64,000 nucleotides of DNA from Gymnorhina tibicen (Eukaryota > Chordata > Aves > Passeriformes > Artamidae). The DNA lies in NCBI GenBank assembly GCA_013399875.1, contig VXAZ01007607.1:302043-366042 (forward strand), given 5' to 3'. The position numbers and the translations under genes are program-made. This document shows positions 1-13,480 of the stretch, piece after piece (within the stretch, counting starts at the first letter, position 1; every line of letters starts with the position of its first letter). The notes below the pieces were generated by a model, which saw only the letters and a program-made list of their open reading frames with translations, was not told where the DNA came from and ran no database searches.

Positions 1-3000
1 AGAAGTAAATTCTTTAAAAAAAAAAAAAAGAAGTAAATTCAGTTTAAGTGCAGCTATTTCTTAAGAATTTGGCAAAACGCACGACCCCCAGTTCCAAAGA
101 ATTGTTTGCAGACGAGGCACGCTGAAAAGTTCAGCTGGGGAGATGAAAACGGGGAATGAAAAACGTTCCCGAGCTCGTATCAGTTCTTGCTGTTTGTTTA
201 ATCCGGGCTTGCTTTTGTTCACTTGGTGGAGGTGCTGGAGCTGGGGCAGATGATGAAACTCATCTGTTGTTCTTGTCTCAGCAATTGTTTCTTCATCATC
301 TTTTAGGGTAGGTCTGACTGTAATTCCAGTGAAGTTAGAGGAAAACCACTCCTGAAAATCTCATCGTTCGTGTTCACAAAAGCAGTTTGGCCTCTCCCAA
401 GAGTTCAAACTGGGTTTTTTGGGTTTTTTTTTCCTTATTTTTCTCCTGTTCGAAGATTGAGCAGTGAATGCAGACAATGTTGCTTTTAAATTGCTCTGCA
501 TTGTTAATTTAACTCACAAATCTGCTATGGCAGCTGGAAACCTAATTTGAATTAAATCAAAACGTCTGTTGAAGGGGAGGTTGCTGACAGGGAAATACAT
601 GAAAATTGTAATTACATGTTCCAGTGCCATGACACAGATTTACCCAAGGTTAGTTTGGAACATGCTGACACATCCTACATGTACAAACTGTATTAGATGC
701 AGTCCCTCAATAGCCATTTAAAGTCTTTTGGAAGATGTTTTCTCCTCGTGATTTTAATCAGCCTAAAAATCAGTGTTTTTAAGGCAAACTCACAGAGACA
801 TTCTCAAGGAAGCAGCGTCTGTTGACAGTAACATCTCATTTTTATTTCCCCCTCGGAGTTCGTGGCAGCTCCCACTGTTTCCTGACCCTCTTTTGCTTTG
901 AGAGTACACAAAACCGAAAATTCCTGTCCTTACACACCCTCCCAAAGTTGGCAGGGAGATGAGGCTCCTCTGGAGGCAAAAATGAAGAGGTCACGCCTGT
1001 CCAGAAAACCTGCAAACCTCAGAGCTGCGTCCGCCCAGCTCCTGAGAAGATCCTTTTGGATATTGAATTTTGGTGTGTTTTCCCAAACCTGATAAGGACC
1101 TGGAGCTGGAAGGCACCACTTGGGCTGAAACCCGGCTGTTTGGGGCTGTTTCTAGCAGAAATACAGTGGTTTTTGAACATGCACAGGCCATTTTTCAGTT
1201 GTTCCTCCGGGGGAAAAAAGGATATTTATAACCATCTTTATTTTTGGAGGGTGTTTTGGCCTGATTGCTTTGTCCTCTGCATGTGTGAGAACTGAATAAA
1301 GTGAAAATAAACCCCCATTTGGGCTGGAAAATATGAAATTCCCAGCCTTTTACCTCCCAAGGTGCTTTGTCATCTCGGGGTGTTGTTTCCAGTGTATCCA
1401 GTACTTCAGGAATCTGCTCATTTTGCTGCTGCTGCTTCATCTGCTGGCTGTCTTTTGGCAAGAGCAGAAATATTTGTGTGTTTTGGAGCCAGAAGATGCA
1501 AGGAGGAGATGGGAGAAGAGGCTGCTCCTCAAGCCCCGTTGCTGTGGTGTCCAAGCAGTTTGTGGAGAGCACACAGAAACCGGTGGCACGCAGAGCTTTT
1601 AAACCCTAATTTGATTAATTTGAATCAACTTCTTGAGTGCTTATTATTTATCCTAAATCTCAGAAGCAAATCCATCCAAATATTTAATCGTGTGCTTGCA
1701 CAGGTGTTCACTTCTGGCTCAATAGTTCCCAGAGGGCCTGATTCAAACTCTTCAATAATTAATAGTTAATTCTGATTATTCTCATCAATGCATTTGTCCA
1801 GATTTTGTAGGATACCAACACTCCCTTTTGTGGAGAAGACAGAGATGCCCCAAGCTCTAAGACCCCAGAATTTGGGTATAAATGCGTGTAATACATAAAT
1901 TACACCAGATTTGGAGGCTTTTTGCAATAAGAAAGTGCTTGGGGAGAGGGGGTGGAACGTGGAGGATTTCTGTGTTTAAGGGGAGGGTGGCTGGATCTCC
2001 TTTAGCCTTCAGCTCTTCCAGCATCAAGAGAGAAGATTTCCATCTCCATCATATTTATGCACGGAAAGCTTTGATATCCAGGCTCTGCTTTTTCCCATCT
2101 TTTCGCTCCTTGATTTTAGCAAGAGAAAATTTGCGTTGCCCCGCCACTGGAATGCCATTAAGTAATTAATTAAGCACCAACTCCGGTTTAATGAGTGCGT
2201 GGAGGTGAATTTTGCCGGTTCGGGGTCCCAGTTCTCAGAGGAGGCTGCTGGAAGCTGGTCCTGCAATCCCTGCTGCAGAGTTTAATCAGTTCAGACAGGC
2301 TGCTGAGCAAATACAGAGCAATTCTCAGGGCTCGGGCAAGGAACGACCTAAATAGTTGCCCTGTGATGCTGTTGTGGCTTGTTTCCGTGTGAAATGGAAG
2401 GAACCGAGGGAACAACCATCATTTTTTGGGTATTTCAGTGGCCTCGGGAAGATAAAAGTATGAAAATCACGTGGGAGGATATTCAAAATCTCTCTGATTT
2501 TGGATGGAGCGTCCTGCAAAGGCTCGTTAGCGATTTGGGAGGAGCAGGCCTAAAAGGACCCTCCAGATTTTTATTTATTTATGTGTTTTAAACCTGCCTT
2601 TGCATCTCTGAGTCCTGAGGTGGGGAGACACCTGGAGAATCGTTGGTAGGTGTGCAAATAGTGTTTGTTAACACCTGTCTTACCATGAGGAATCAGGACA
2701 AGAACTTGTGGTTTACACCTCTCTGCCGTTCAAACCAAGAACTCCTCACACAGGACTTGCAGAGGAGCAGATAGACTTGGAAATGATCTCAAAATAAGAG
2801 GTTTTAAAATCAAATCTTAACCTGAAACCAGCAATATTGGAATGATTTCTCTCTGCTCTCCCTCTGGAATGTGAAGAAGGACTCTGTGGGCTGAGGCAGT
2901 AGTTTGGGATTTGAGGTCTGGCTTCAATTTTCCTTCTTCCAGCTACTCTGGATTTGACCTTGAGTAAGTGATTTAATCCAGTTAAATTTGTGATTATCCT

Positions 3001-6000
3001 AATTCACGTCCAGGAGTTGTTGTCCTTGGAGGAGGCTGTGAACATGTTAAAATGAAATATCTGCTGCCACTGCTTTTTGGCAGAAATTCTCTTTACTGAT
3101 CAACTTCGTGATCTATTTCTACCCGTTTCCCATTGATTTTACTGCTGTGGTTGAATAGTTAAAATTCTACAAATAAAATAATTTGCCAACACAGAACTAG
3201 TAAAAAACCATGCATTTGCAAGACTTCTTGGGGCTGCTTTTAAAATATGTTTACTTCCAGCTGTCATTTATGACCTGCTGTAGCTACAGGGCCAAGTTAA
3301 AAAAGGGTACAGGAAATGGAATGAAACGAAAGTGAATGGAATAAAACTAAAATAAATGGAATAAAATCAGTTGAAGCCAGAGCCTTGCCTGGTACAGAGA
3401 TGAGGAGGGAGAATGGACAAAATAGGAATAAAAATACGACAGAAGAACGTGTGAAGAAGGGCCTGACCTAAACGGCAGCAAGTGATGGTGGGGCAGGAGT
3501 GGTGCAGAAAACGTGAATATTCAGGAATCTCCGGCCCAGCCGTGCTGCTTGGAACCAGAATTCCAGGGAGAGGTTGGATTTCTGATGTCATGGGGAAACA
3601 AGTGGGGATTCTTAGTCACTGCAGAGGGTTGAGCAAGCAGACACGCTCGGCGAGTTCCTGATTTCGGCGTATGCAAAAAGCCTCCCTGGCTCCAGTGGCG
3701 CTGGCACTAATCCTGGAAGGGTACAGGATGTGCCTTCCCAGGCCTGGGAGGATTTGGAGGAAAGGGAAGCTCAGCCCTGGCCCTGCCACCTGTGCAGCTG
3801 GAGCCTTGGGAAGAGCATTTTTTGGTGATTGATGGTTTCGCGGTGGCTCAGGTGTGTCCTGGGTGAAGAGGAATTGTGATGCTCGAGCCAAGGTCTCAGT
3901 GCAGGCTGAATTTCTGCGTTGCTCTCGGTGCTGTTTGAGGTCTCTGGCTGGGAAAAATCCCCTGGAGGGAATGTGGAAGCTCTGTGCTATCGGGTGGATG
4001 CATCTGAAGCAGAGCAATCAAATAGTTAATATTAAAAACTCTTGCCTTTCTGCCTTTCAAATTGTCACAGCAGGGGTTGCATTTCATGGTTGACATTAGC
4101 CAGGCTGTTCCAGCTCCTGCTTCTTTCACATCCTCCTTTTCATCCCTCCTCCCTCCTTAACGTTTTTTTAATGCATCTCATATTCAGTGTGGCTAATAAG
4201 CAAATTTGTCATCTGCTTATTTTTGTCTTTGCTCGCACTCCCCCCAGCCCTCCCTGGTGTTCAGCCCAAATTACCAGTAAGCCCGTGAATTGCAGATAAT
4301 GCTCCTGTGAATTATCCTTTGCTGCAGGGCAGCTCTGCAGTCCCCGTGCCAAGCTGACTTCACTCGTGTGACTAACGCCAGGCAGCGCGAGGAAAGAGCC
4401 GGGAATTTGGGGTGTTGGGTGGCTGAAGACTGAGGTTTAGGAGGCATCTCCTTGACGGGGAATTTTGTGGGGACATCTTTGGCCTGCCTGCTGCTGATGG
4501 CACTTGCTCTTCACACCGGTAAAAAAATGACAGAAATAAATAAATCAGGTTTACTCGTGGAGGTGGGCGTCGTGTTTTGTAAGCTGGTAAAAAAACAGTC
4601 CTTTCTCTGGAGAGCTCACGTTGCAGCTAAATAAAAAGAAAACAACATAAGGACAGAAAAATTGGAGGGGTTTGGGGTTTTTTTGTTGAATGAGAGGATG
4701 ATGGAACAGCAAGTAATGGGCTTGGAAGTAAAACTTGCTGAAAGGAAAGAGGTTTGATCCCCAGCTCTGCACATTTGGTCTGCACACATCTTTCCTTAGC
4801 TGAAATAAAAGTGAAAGTACTAGAAAATGAGTGAGTAGAAGTTAAAAATCACTCTCTGTGCCCATGGCCTGGCACCTGCTGGGTACAAGAACAAATTCAT
4901 GACATAATTATTTAGCCAAGCCTGGCAAACTGACTAAAGGTTGCTTCCAGTGATTGCTCCTGGGTGGAATTGGTTTTGACAACCTTGAGTCTGTCACTGT
5001 CATTCCAATAAAACGTCTTGCTTCAAATTAAGCAAAAATAAGACCCTTCTTCTTTTTTATCATCCTAGAAACTCTTATTGTTCCCTTCTCCCTTTGTCCC
5101 CAGGGCTTCTTGCAGTGGTGATTTGTCCCTGGCTCCCAAACTGAGGGGAAGCTTTACAAGGTGTCAGTTAATAACCGGGGCACTGTGAGCTCTCAGAGCA
5201 GCCTGAATATCATCATTAGAGCTTCTCTGGGTTTTGATTTCCTCGCAGTAACCTCAGCCAAATCAGGAGATGGATTTAGAACCGGGCACAAGTTGGGTAT
5301 TCTTGTCAACTTTTCGTGGCTTTGGGGACCCAGTGAGGTTAAGTGGTGGTGGAGCAGCACTAAATGGCATCAACTCCTTGAAAACCTGGCTTTTAAAAAC
5401 TGCATTTGCTTAAAAATTCATTTCAAGTAGTCCTGGAATTACCTTGGCTTTTCCTGGCAGATCTCTCGCATTCGTATGTTCCTGGTTTTTAGGAGATTTT
5501 CATTTTACGTGCAGCAGCCAGGTAAAAGAAATGAAACCAGCAGAGATGTGCACATCTGTCAGCTCGTGGAGTCCTTAGGCATCCTTTTCTCTAAGGACAG
5601 CAGGTACAGAAATCGAAATGCAAAACAAAATGCTCTTGAAAATAGAGCAAACTCCCTCTCAAAATGTGATTTACTCTCTCGAGTGTTCAGCTGTAAGTGC
5701 AGATGTCAGATTGCAGAAGGTGTTCTGTGAGGCAAGGCACAAAACTTGAACTTTTATTAAACCTGAGCTTTCCTCGGGCCAGGTTTCCTTTGGAAAACAG
5801 TGGCTCGGGACACGGTCAGGAGGCGATACCTGCGTTAGGAAGTTCAGAGATGTTGCCAAATTGTCTTAAACTGTCAGCCCTCTTCAAGATGCTGCGAGAG
5901 ACAAGAGTTGCTTAATGTGATTTGTGATTTCCCCACCAGGCTGACGTTTTAAAGGGATTTTTGGTGGCTTGTTGGATGCTGCCTTTAAACAGCGAGACCT

Positions 6001-6580
6001 TTACCTGAAGATGAGGCACTTAGGATGTCTTTGGGCTAATTTAAACAACTGCTCTGTGTTTAATTCCCATCCCCACCGCCCCCCTGCCCTCCTTCTCATC
6101 CCTGCCGTCTCTTTTTAATAGCTTCTCTTCAGGCTCCAGGGATCAGTAATTAAGAAATCAGCTCGTGGTTGGTTGGATAACCACGGGGAAGTGCTGCTGG
6201 TAAAGCTGCTGGTCTTGCCCAGCCTCTGACAGAAAATGAGTAAAGACAGGAACACGGGGGTAATAAAGAACGGGCAGATTACAAACCCGCTGGGATTGGG
6301 TCTCTCCTTATCTGGCCGTGCCAAGGAGCAGGATAAATGTCTCAATGAACTCGGAATTAGGGAGTGACAAAGTGGAGTTGCACTCTTGAGAGGTGCTATT
6401 GGTATCCCCCCCTGCAAAAAGCAGGATTTAGGAAGCTGTGGAGGATTAAGGGGTGGATTGGTTGAGCTGGAGCTGTTCAGATGCTCTGCACTGTGTTTGG
6501 AACAAAAAGCGGCGAGAAAATCAAACTTTAGGGGTTACCTGGTCCAGTGTTAGCTCAGCTTGAGTCAGTTTAGAGCCTGA

Positions 6581-6640
6581 CCTGTGAAAAACTGCTCTGA
6601 CTCCTGAAAAACTGCTCCGACTCCTGAAAAACTGCTCTGA
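6581..6640 (+). repeat. 20-bp tandem repeat (three copies)
   Basis: Three copies of a 20-base unit with GAAAAACTGCTCTGACTCCT as core, one base differing in the second (CTCCGA). Confidence 0.9.
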
Positions 6641-6796
6641 GTCTGAACTGCAGCTTCTGGGATTTTGGTGCTTGTCAGCACAATGAGTTTGGGATCTTCT
6701 CATGAGTTTGAACTTGATATGGCAAATGGCTTTTGCTTCTCTAATAGGATTTGGGAGAAATGTTTTGCAGCTCCGCTGTGTGTCCCAGGCTGAGTA

Positions 6797-6875
6797 GGAC
6801 ACAGAAATACACACAGAAATGCAGCCTGATATCCAGAAATCCAGCCTGGTACACAGAAATCCAGCCTGGTATTGC
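6797..6875 (+). repeat. Imperfect ACACAGAAATCCAGCCTGGT repeats
   Basis: Several copies of ACAGAAATNCAGCCTG, period about 20, with a shorter first copy. Located about 160 bases after the 6581-6640 array but of different sequence. Confidence 0.75.
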
Positions 6876-7077
6876 AACTCCAACAACTCCAGTAATAGGG
6901 AAAACTTATAATTTCTCCCTGATTTCAAGCTCAGCCTTCTTGGGGTGAATGTGTTCATTAAAAGTAATAAACAGGCCCTGTGTTTCCCCACTTTCTTCCA
7001 CATTAATACACTCAAAAATTAAGGCCAAAGTGCTGTTGGATTCTGTTTTTAAAGCCACAAATAGCAGGTTTACAAAA

Positions 7078-7348
7078 ATTTATGAGAGCATGTAGTGGCA
7101 GGGCATGAGGGAGTGGCTTCAGAGTGACAGAGGGGAGGTTTAGATGGGATATTGGGAAGGAATTTTTTCCTGGGAGGGTGGGGAGGCCCTGGAATGGATT
7201 TCCCAGGGAAGCTGTGGCTGCCCCATCCCTGGAAGTGTCCAAAGTCAGGTTGGAGCACCCTGGGATAGTGGAAGGTGTCCCCGCCCACGGCAGGGAACTG
7301 GATCCGTTTTCAAGTCCCTTCCAACCCAAACCCTTCTGGGATTCCATG
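7078..7348 (+). mobile_element. CR1 LINE 3' end
   Basis: 5'-truncated CR1 with the typical order: GGAGGTTTAG, ATATTGGGAAGGAA, GGGTGGGGAGGCCCTGGAA, TTTCCCAGGGAAGCTGTGG, CCCCATCCCTGGAAGTG, then AAGTCCCTTCCAACCCAAAC and TTCTGGGATTCCATGA. CR1 is the main LINE of birds. The copy has no coding capacity. Confidence 0.93.
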
Positions 7349-10300
7349 AAATACTCATTTAGAAGTCAAATGCAGTTGGGCTGGTGCAGGTTTGGAATGA
7401 AAGGTTTGCATTTTGCTCTCCCTTTGCATATGGAAAAGGTTCAGTTCTCTCCCTGTGATGCACAAAATCCCAGCCCCTTTTATCCGAGCTGTTTCTCTCA
7501 GGTTGCTGAAATGATTTTGAAAGAGTGGGAGGTGGGGAACCAAACAGGCAGAGCTGGGCAGGTGAAGATTTCCACGGGGCCCCTCCCGGAACAAGCTCCC
7601 TGTGTGTTTTTCCAGCTCCTGGGTCATGGCTCCATGAGGAATATTTGGAGGAGCACCATTTCTTGGTGCATTCGTGGCGCTTCTTGCTCCCTGTCTTAGC
7701 TGAATGATTCAGGGTTTTAGACCTGTATGATTTTTATTTCCCTTAAGTGGGTGACTTTAAGAGCTGTTGGCAAATGTGTCCTGTTGGACGAGGAACAAGG
7801 AGCTGGTGATCCGATGGAAAAGCTCGTGATCCACCTGGATTACAGCATTCCCGTGTCCTGCTGGATCTTGTAAGGATGCTCTGAACAAGAATAGCTGGGA
7901 CAAATTCTAAAGAACTCAAAGATCTGTGTCAGGTACTCAAGTGAGTCCCTGGGCGCTGCCGTTTTCTTCGTGTTCGTAGTTCTTCAGGAGCACAATAAGA
8001 AATGAAATAACATCTCTGTCTTTCCCTTCCCAGTTCTGCACTGAAGGGGCCACTCCTGAAATGAGGGAGGTTGGCCTGTCCATGCTTTTATGGACACTAT
8101 AACCCATCAGCCCGTGCCATCTGTGCTGTGACTGCTGTTTTTCGAAGTGAAATCATAGATATTGTTTGAAAACGTGTTGTAGTGTAGCTTGGAATAGCAA
8201 ATCCATGCCTAAACGTGAAGGTGGGGCTGGAAGATTGCATTTATTACCGAGGACTTGTTTCATTTCTCTGCTGGAAAACCCTTCTGATGGTGAAAACACA
8301 GATTTTTCACTCTGTGTGGTGTAAAACCTTTCAAGAGTGACCACAATCCCACAGGGACACACATCCAAAGACTCCCTGTTCCTGAATTTATCTCTGACTT
8401 GGGATTTTGTGACAAGCTGGGAATCTCTCTTTTAATGCCTAAACAAACTTGTAGGTCCAGTTACACTCTGAAGTTGAAGTGTGGGTGGAATTTATTACCA
8501 GGTCTGAAGGCAAGAGGTCTGAACCCGGTTTCTCGTGATGTGAGGAGTCTGTCCTGCAGTGTTGCTGTTCCAGGGAATGTTGGAGGGCTCTGGGGTGTTC
8601 CTTGTGGGAGACCCAACTTCCAAAGGGCAGACCCCACAATTTTATCCCGTGATCTGCGTTCCCGAGGGCTTTGTCCACCAAACCTGCCCAGGAACAGCTG
8701 GAACACAAAATGTTCTGTCCCTCCTGGGCTGCCCTCGAGGCTCGCTGGAAATTCTGGGGATTCCGCGCTTCCTAAGCTTGTACAAAGAACTGACCAGGGA
8801 AAGGGAAGGCTTCCGGTGGCTCCCCGCAAAGTAAAGGCCCTTTTAGGGCGTTCTGTGTCATTCTGGGTGTGCTTGGAAGGTCCCAGAGGTGTTTGGCTCC
8901 ATCTTTGTGGCCGTGTTTTATGCAGGGCTGGAGGCAGCGGGCGCTGGCGCATCCCCTGCACCACGCACCTGCCTTGTCATGGGCTTCTGGAAGGACCAGA
9001 GCACCTCGTCAAAGGAACCTCAGTAATCCTCACCACATCAGTGACCAGGATGATGCCATTTAATTAAAATATGTCTAGACAAATAACCTAGGGGGGGAGA
9101 GAGATATTATCTGTGAGAAGTGTCGGAGGTTTCTGCACAGGGACCATACGAAATAAATTTATGAACAGTTTCTTTTCTCTCCCAAGGGTCTGGAGCACTG
9201 GTGGATAACGTGGTTATTCCTGGGGTAGCTGGACCGGCATTCACCTCTTTGTTAGCACTTACTTTAACCTGGCTGTAAATAATATTCCTGTGAGGTATTG
9301 ATTAACGCTTGTGGCTGGTTTTGACCCAGCTTTATTATTCTAATGAGGTGCTTTCAAGAGAGCACAAAAGGAGCGTTTGTCGGAGGAATGAGAAGCGATT
9401 CTTATCTTGCCCACTCTCAAGTGTGTTTAACATTTCTTGGTTTGTGCTGTTTGGCACCCAGTTTGTCGTGGCTGCGTGGCACCTTTATTGGAAAGGAATT
9501 AACAATAAAGGAGTTATTGGAGTGAGAGGTGTGGGGTTGCTGCCAGGCCCAGTGGTTGCTTAGAGGAGTAGAAATAAATTCGCTTTTAGCTGATTGGAAA
9601 AAAAAATATTCAATTTTCTAAGGCCGAACTTGATTCTTTCTTGCTTTCCTTGTGAAGGACTGAAAATCGACCTGACCAAAAAGTGAGGGGCGAGGATATT
9701 TTCTTAAGGCAGCTCATTCTGCTTCTTGCTGGCCCTCGGTGAGTGATGTTCACCTCTCCAGAAAGGTGCTTCATTCCACACTGGGAGCAGAGAATGGATG
9801 CAATATGTGATATTCCACGGAGCCCTTGGACTCATTCCTGGAGTTTATTGCTCTGGAGCTGATTCCTGAAGGACAGCTCCGGCCAGAGTCATCATTTTTA
9901 GTCTGACATTTCACCTTTCCCTCACAAGTTTACAGGAAAATCTCTTCTCCTCCTTCCTTTTCCATCAGCAGGATTGGCACCTCTCTCCTCTACATGCTGA
10001 AGGTGGACATTTAATTTTTGCAAAATTAATACAAACACTCATTTTCTGAAACGAGGACCTGGCTGTTTCTGAGGGTTTTTTGTTACCCCAGGCGTTAATA
10101 TTCAGAGAGTGTGTTTTTAGATGAAAACATAGTTATTTAAAAATAAGACCTGCTTGGGTTTAGCACCTTGAAATGTTTGGATGTTGAGCAGATGAATTCC
10201 AGGCTCAGGCTGAGGTATCCACACTCTTCTGGCTGGGGGCCCCCTAAAGTTATCCCCTGACATCTTGGGAATTATGGAGCTCTTAGTGCTGCCCAAAGAA

Positions 10301-13300
10301 GTTCAAAAGGACTGGAAGCAGGGCTAAAAGGATGTCCTGTTAATGTCTGTGCTGAGGGAGGCTCTGCTGTCAAAATCTGCGCTCTCTTGCACAGAAACAG
10401 AGATTTTACTGGGAATGTTTGGCAGGTGGTATTTGGCCAATACACGCCGAAGTTGTGCAGCATCTCCTGCTGGGTACCCATGGGGTCTGGAAGATGCTGA
10501 TGAGCCCCTAAAAACATCCTGAACGTTGCCTTTCAATTCCCAGCTCCCAAACCGGCACGGGAGAAGTGCCCTTGGATGGTTTTTTGGAGCCCTGAGCACC
10601 TCAAGGAGCAGCTCTGCCTGCGAGGTCACGACCTGCAGAGCCTTGGATTCCCGCCCCTGCGCAGCCTGGGTGGGAATGACACCCCTGAGCGCTATTTCGA
10701 GTGTCCTGCCCCGGAGTTTTGAAGATAATTGCACCCTGGGGAAAGCCAAATCCCAGCCAGCTGCTTGAAACGGGCATTCCAGCAGCAGCTCGCTGCTTTC
10801 GCGGTGTTTTTCCCTAAGCTGTTTTCAAGAACTGCTTCATTTTCTGGGGGCTTGTTAATATTTATTGCTTTGTAACTCAGGCGTTGGAAGTCTGGGTTCA
10901 GGTCAGGATTGTGCTGACCTGTCCCCTTTGCACTGCGACTTCCTTGTTTTCCTGGCAGAGATGTGTCTGTCCCTTGGGACAGCTGCAAGAATAGATTCAT
11001 TAACACCTGTGAGATTGAAATGTAGGCACATAAATAATTTATTAAATAATCCAGGCAGCGGAGGGAAAAGGGAACTAAGAGAAAAGACAGGAGATTGTCG
11101 GTGTGGCTAAAATGCTTTGCTTGTTTTGCCCAGTTCTGTTCCAAACCCTTTCTGAGGGAGTAGATGGTACTGGGGAAAAAAAAATTGAAGATCTTAGGAC
11201 TCTAAAAATCACCCATTTCCTTGGCTTCTCTGTGCACATAATTAAGAGTAATGTTTTTTCTAGGTTAGCTGGGCATGGAGCGGGAAATAACACCCTGCAC
11301 AGTTGTGTCTAGCAGTGCTACAATCAAACCAGACTCATTTCTGTAGATCTCAATTTAAATGCCACAAATGCCTGTATTTTAGTGAGATTTTCACACCTCG
11401 AGCACGGCACAGCTATTGAAATATTGTTCATTAAGGAGCAGAGAAGCAAATCATGTTCCCTGCATGCCACTGCTCTTGGACAGTCAGTCATAAATATTTT
11501 AAAATACTTAATTGGAAGCCATTCCTGGCAGATGCTGCCAAGTGCAGCGTGTTTGGAGCCCCTTTGGAGGGAACGGGGCAGAATTTCTGGCTTGGGGCTG
11601 AGCTGCCCTGGACTGAAATGGAAGGATGAGGCAGAGCTGGGCTGGCAGCCCGAGCACCAGTTGGTTCAAAGCACGTGGAACCTTTTGGAACGAGTCGCTG
11701 TGGCAGGGCTGAAGGCTGGCAGGGCCTTGCAGAGTGCTTGGAGTGTGATGCAGAGGGCAAAACGGGATCGCTGCACGTCAAAATTCCCCTGCCAGAGTCA
11801 CACAAGGAATCTCTGCTTCCCTCCCTCCCTCCCTCCCGTCGTTCTTTTTGGATTCATGTTCTCAAGCAGAACTCCTGCCTTCCCTAACCAAGTAAGGAGG
11901 CTTTCTGCTGCTCCAAATGTCTGTCTTAAACATTCCAAGGAACTGTGAAGCGCGGCGGTTCCGTAGTTTTCTTGCAGTGTGATGTGCCAGCTGACCTCCT
12001 CGAGGTCATACAGCGCCGTGGTGCCAGAGCAGAGCCCAAACAAATTGAGTTGTCCTTGCATCCCAGCTCATTGCCATAAAAAGGGAAGTTTTATGTTTGA
12101 AATCAGAGCAGATTTGGGCTGATTCTCTCCTAGAGAACACAATAATTCTTGCATCGTTCATGTGCTTGAGCTCAGGGCAGTATCTGGTGTAGGACCCAAG
12201 TGCCAAAACCTCTCCGACATCCTGCAGTTCTGCTGGAAGATGATAAATTACCCCTGGCACGACAAACTGCTGGCTGTGCCCGCAGGAATAAAGGTGGAGT
12301 GGAGGAAACAGGGAAGAGGCAGCCGTGTGGGCACAGGCGTTCAGCGCCGTGCCGAAGGTGAGATGCGGCAGAGGATAACCGGCGTGTAAACACCAGGACG
12401 CATGAACTCTTAATTGCAGGCAGAATCACTCAGAGTGTGGGGTTAGATGGCTTTAAAAGGTTAAGGATAACACGAGACAGGGCAGCAGCCATTGCATCAG
12501 CGAAGGAAAAGCGGGTTTTGATGTGTGTTTGTCACCTGTGTGGGAAGAGGTGACTTCCCCAGCGCCGCAGTTTCATGCTACAATTTCTATAGAAACGGGG
12601 AGAAGGAGCTTGTTTGCGTTGAAGCTGCGTGTCTTTGTGTGAGGAGGGTTTTGAAGAGGGTTTTGTCCCTCGGTTGTGTCGCTTACACGTTTCTGGGCGT
12701 GTCATTTCTGCCATAATTGTGGGCAGCGTGTTCGTACTCATTTTTGACAGGTTTGTGTGGGGCCTGCATGGAAAGGCGAAGCACTGGCAGCGTTGTTCAG
12801 GAATAACAACCTAAAAAAAGGAGAATTCTGGTTCCGTCGTGGCTCTGTGGGGTTTTGAGGAGTGATTGGCACGAGCCCGGAGAAGGAAGAGAGGGAATGA
12901 TGCCACGCAGTTCCCGCCCGCCGGCTCTGCGGGGTGCACACGAGATCTGAGGCTTCCCTGCGGATCCTGCGCTGCATCCTGGCGTTTCTCTGCTCATCAA
13001 AGGGATTCCTCTCCTCCCCTCTTTCTTATTTCCAGGAAAAAACCGTTCTGTTCCAGTGTTCGCCCCTGTAAATTCAGCGTGTGGCTTTCTTTTCATTCCT
13101 TTCCCCGCACTGGGACAGTGGCTGAAGGCTCTCCGTGCTCTGGCCTCAGCTGGAAAAATCCTGAAGTTTGAATTCTTCATTAAGGATTCGCACTGAAGTG
13201 TTAATCAGCTTCAGCCAGGCTATTTTTAGAGCTGCAGCCTTCGATGCCAGTTGAGTAATTGCAATTAGGATTTCTTACGGTTTTGCTAATTGAAAGGGCT

Positions 13301-13334
13301 TTTTGGAAAACTGCTGCTTCATGAAGTAGAATCA

Positions 13335-13480
13335 AATTGTCCAAAGAGGTTGTGAAACATCCATCCTTGGAGATGCTCAGAACTTGACTGGACACGACCC
13401 TGAGCAACCTAAACCCTCTGTGAAGGCTGGACTAGATGGCCTCGATTTATCTTCTGACCAGCCTGATCCTATGAGTGAAA
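13335..13480 (+). mobile_element. CR1 LINE fragment, diverged
   Basis: Contains GAGGTTGTGAAACATCCATC, CTTGGAGATGCTCAGAAC, GACTGGACACGACCCTGAGC and AACC, the body of a CR1 3' UTR of an older subfamily, followed by GGACTAGATGGCCTC. The usual CCTTCCAACC end is eroded. Confidence 0.85.

Noticed and set aside
7124..7699. Open frame of 191 codons near 7.1-7.7 kb
   Set aside because: The first part is CR1 3' UTR sequence, which is non-coding, and the rest is unrecognisable.
8399..9067. Open frame of 222 codons on the plus strand, with another of 167 codons opposite
   Set aside because: No recognisable domain, low-complexity composition, overlaps an antisense frame of similar length and lies in a DVL1 intron. 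Chance in GC-richer DNA.
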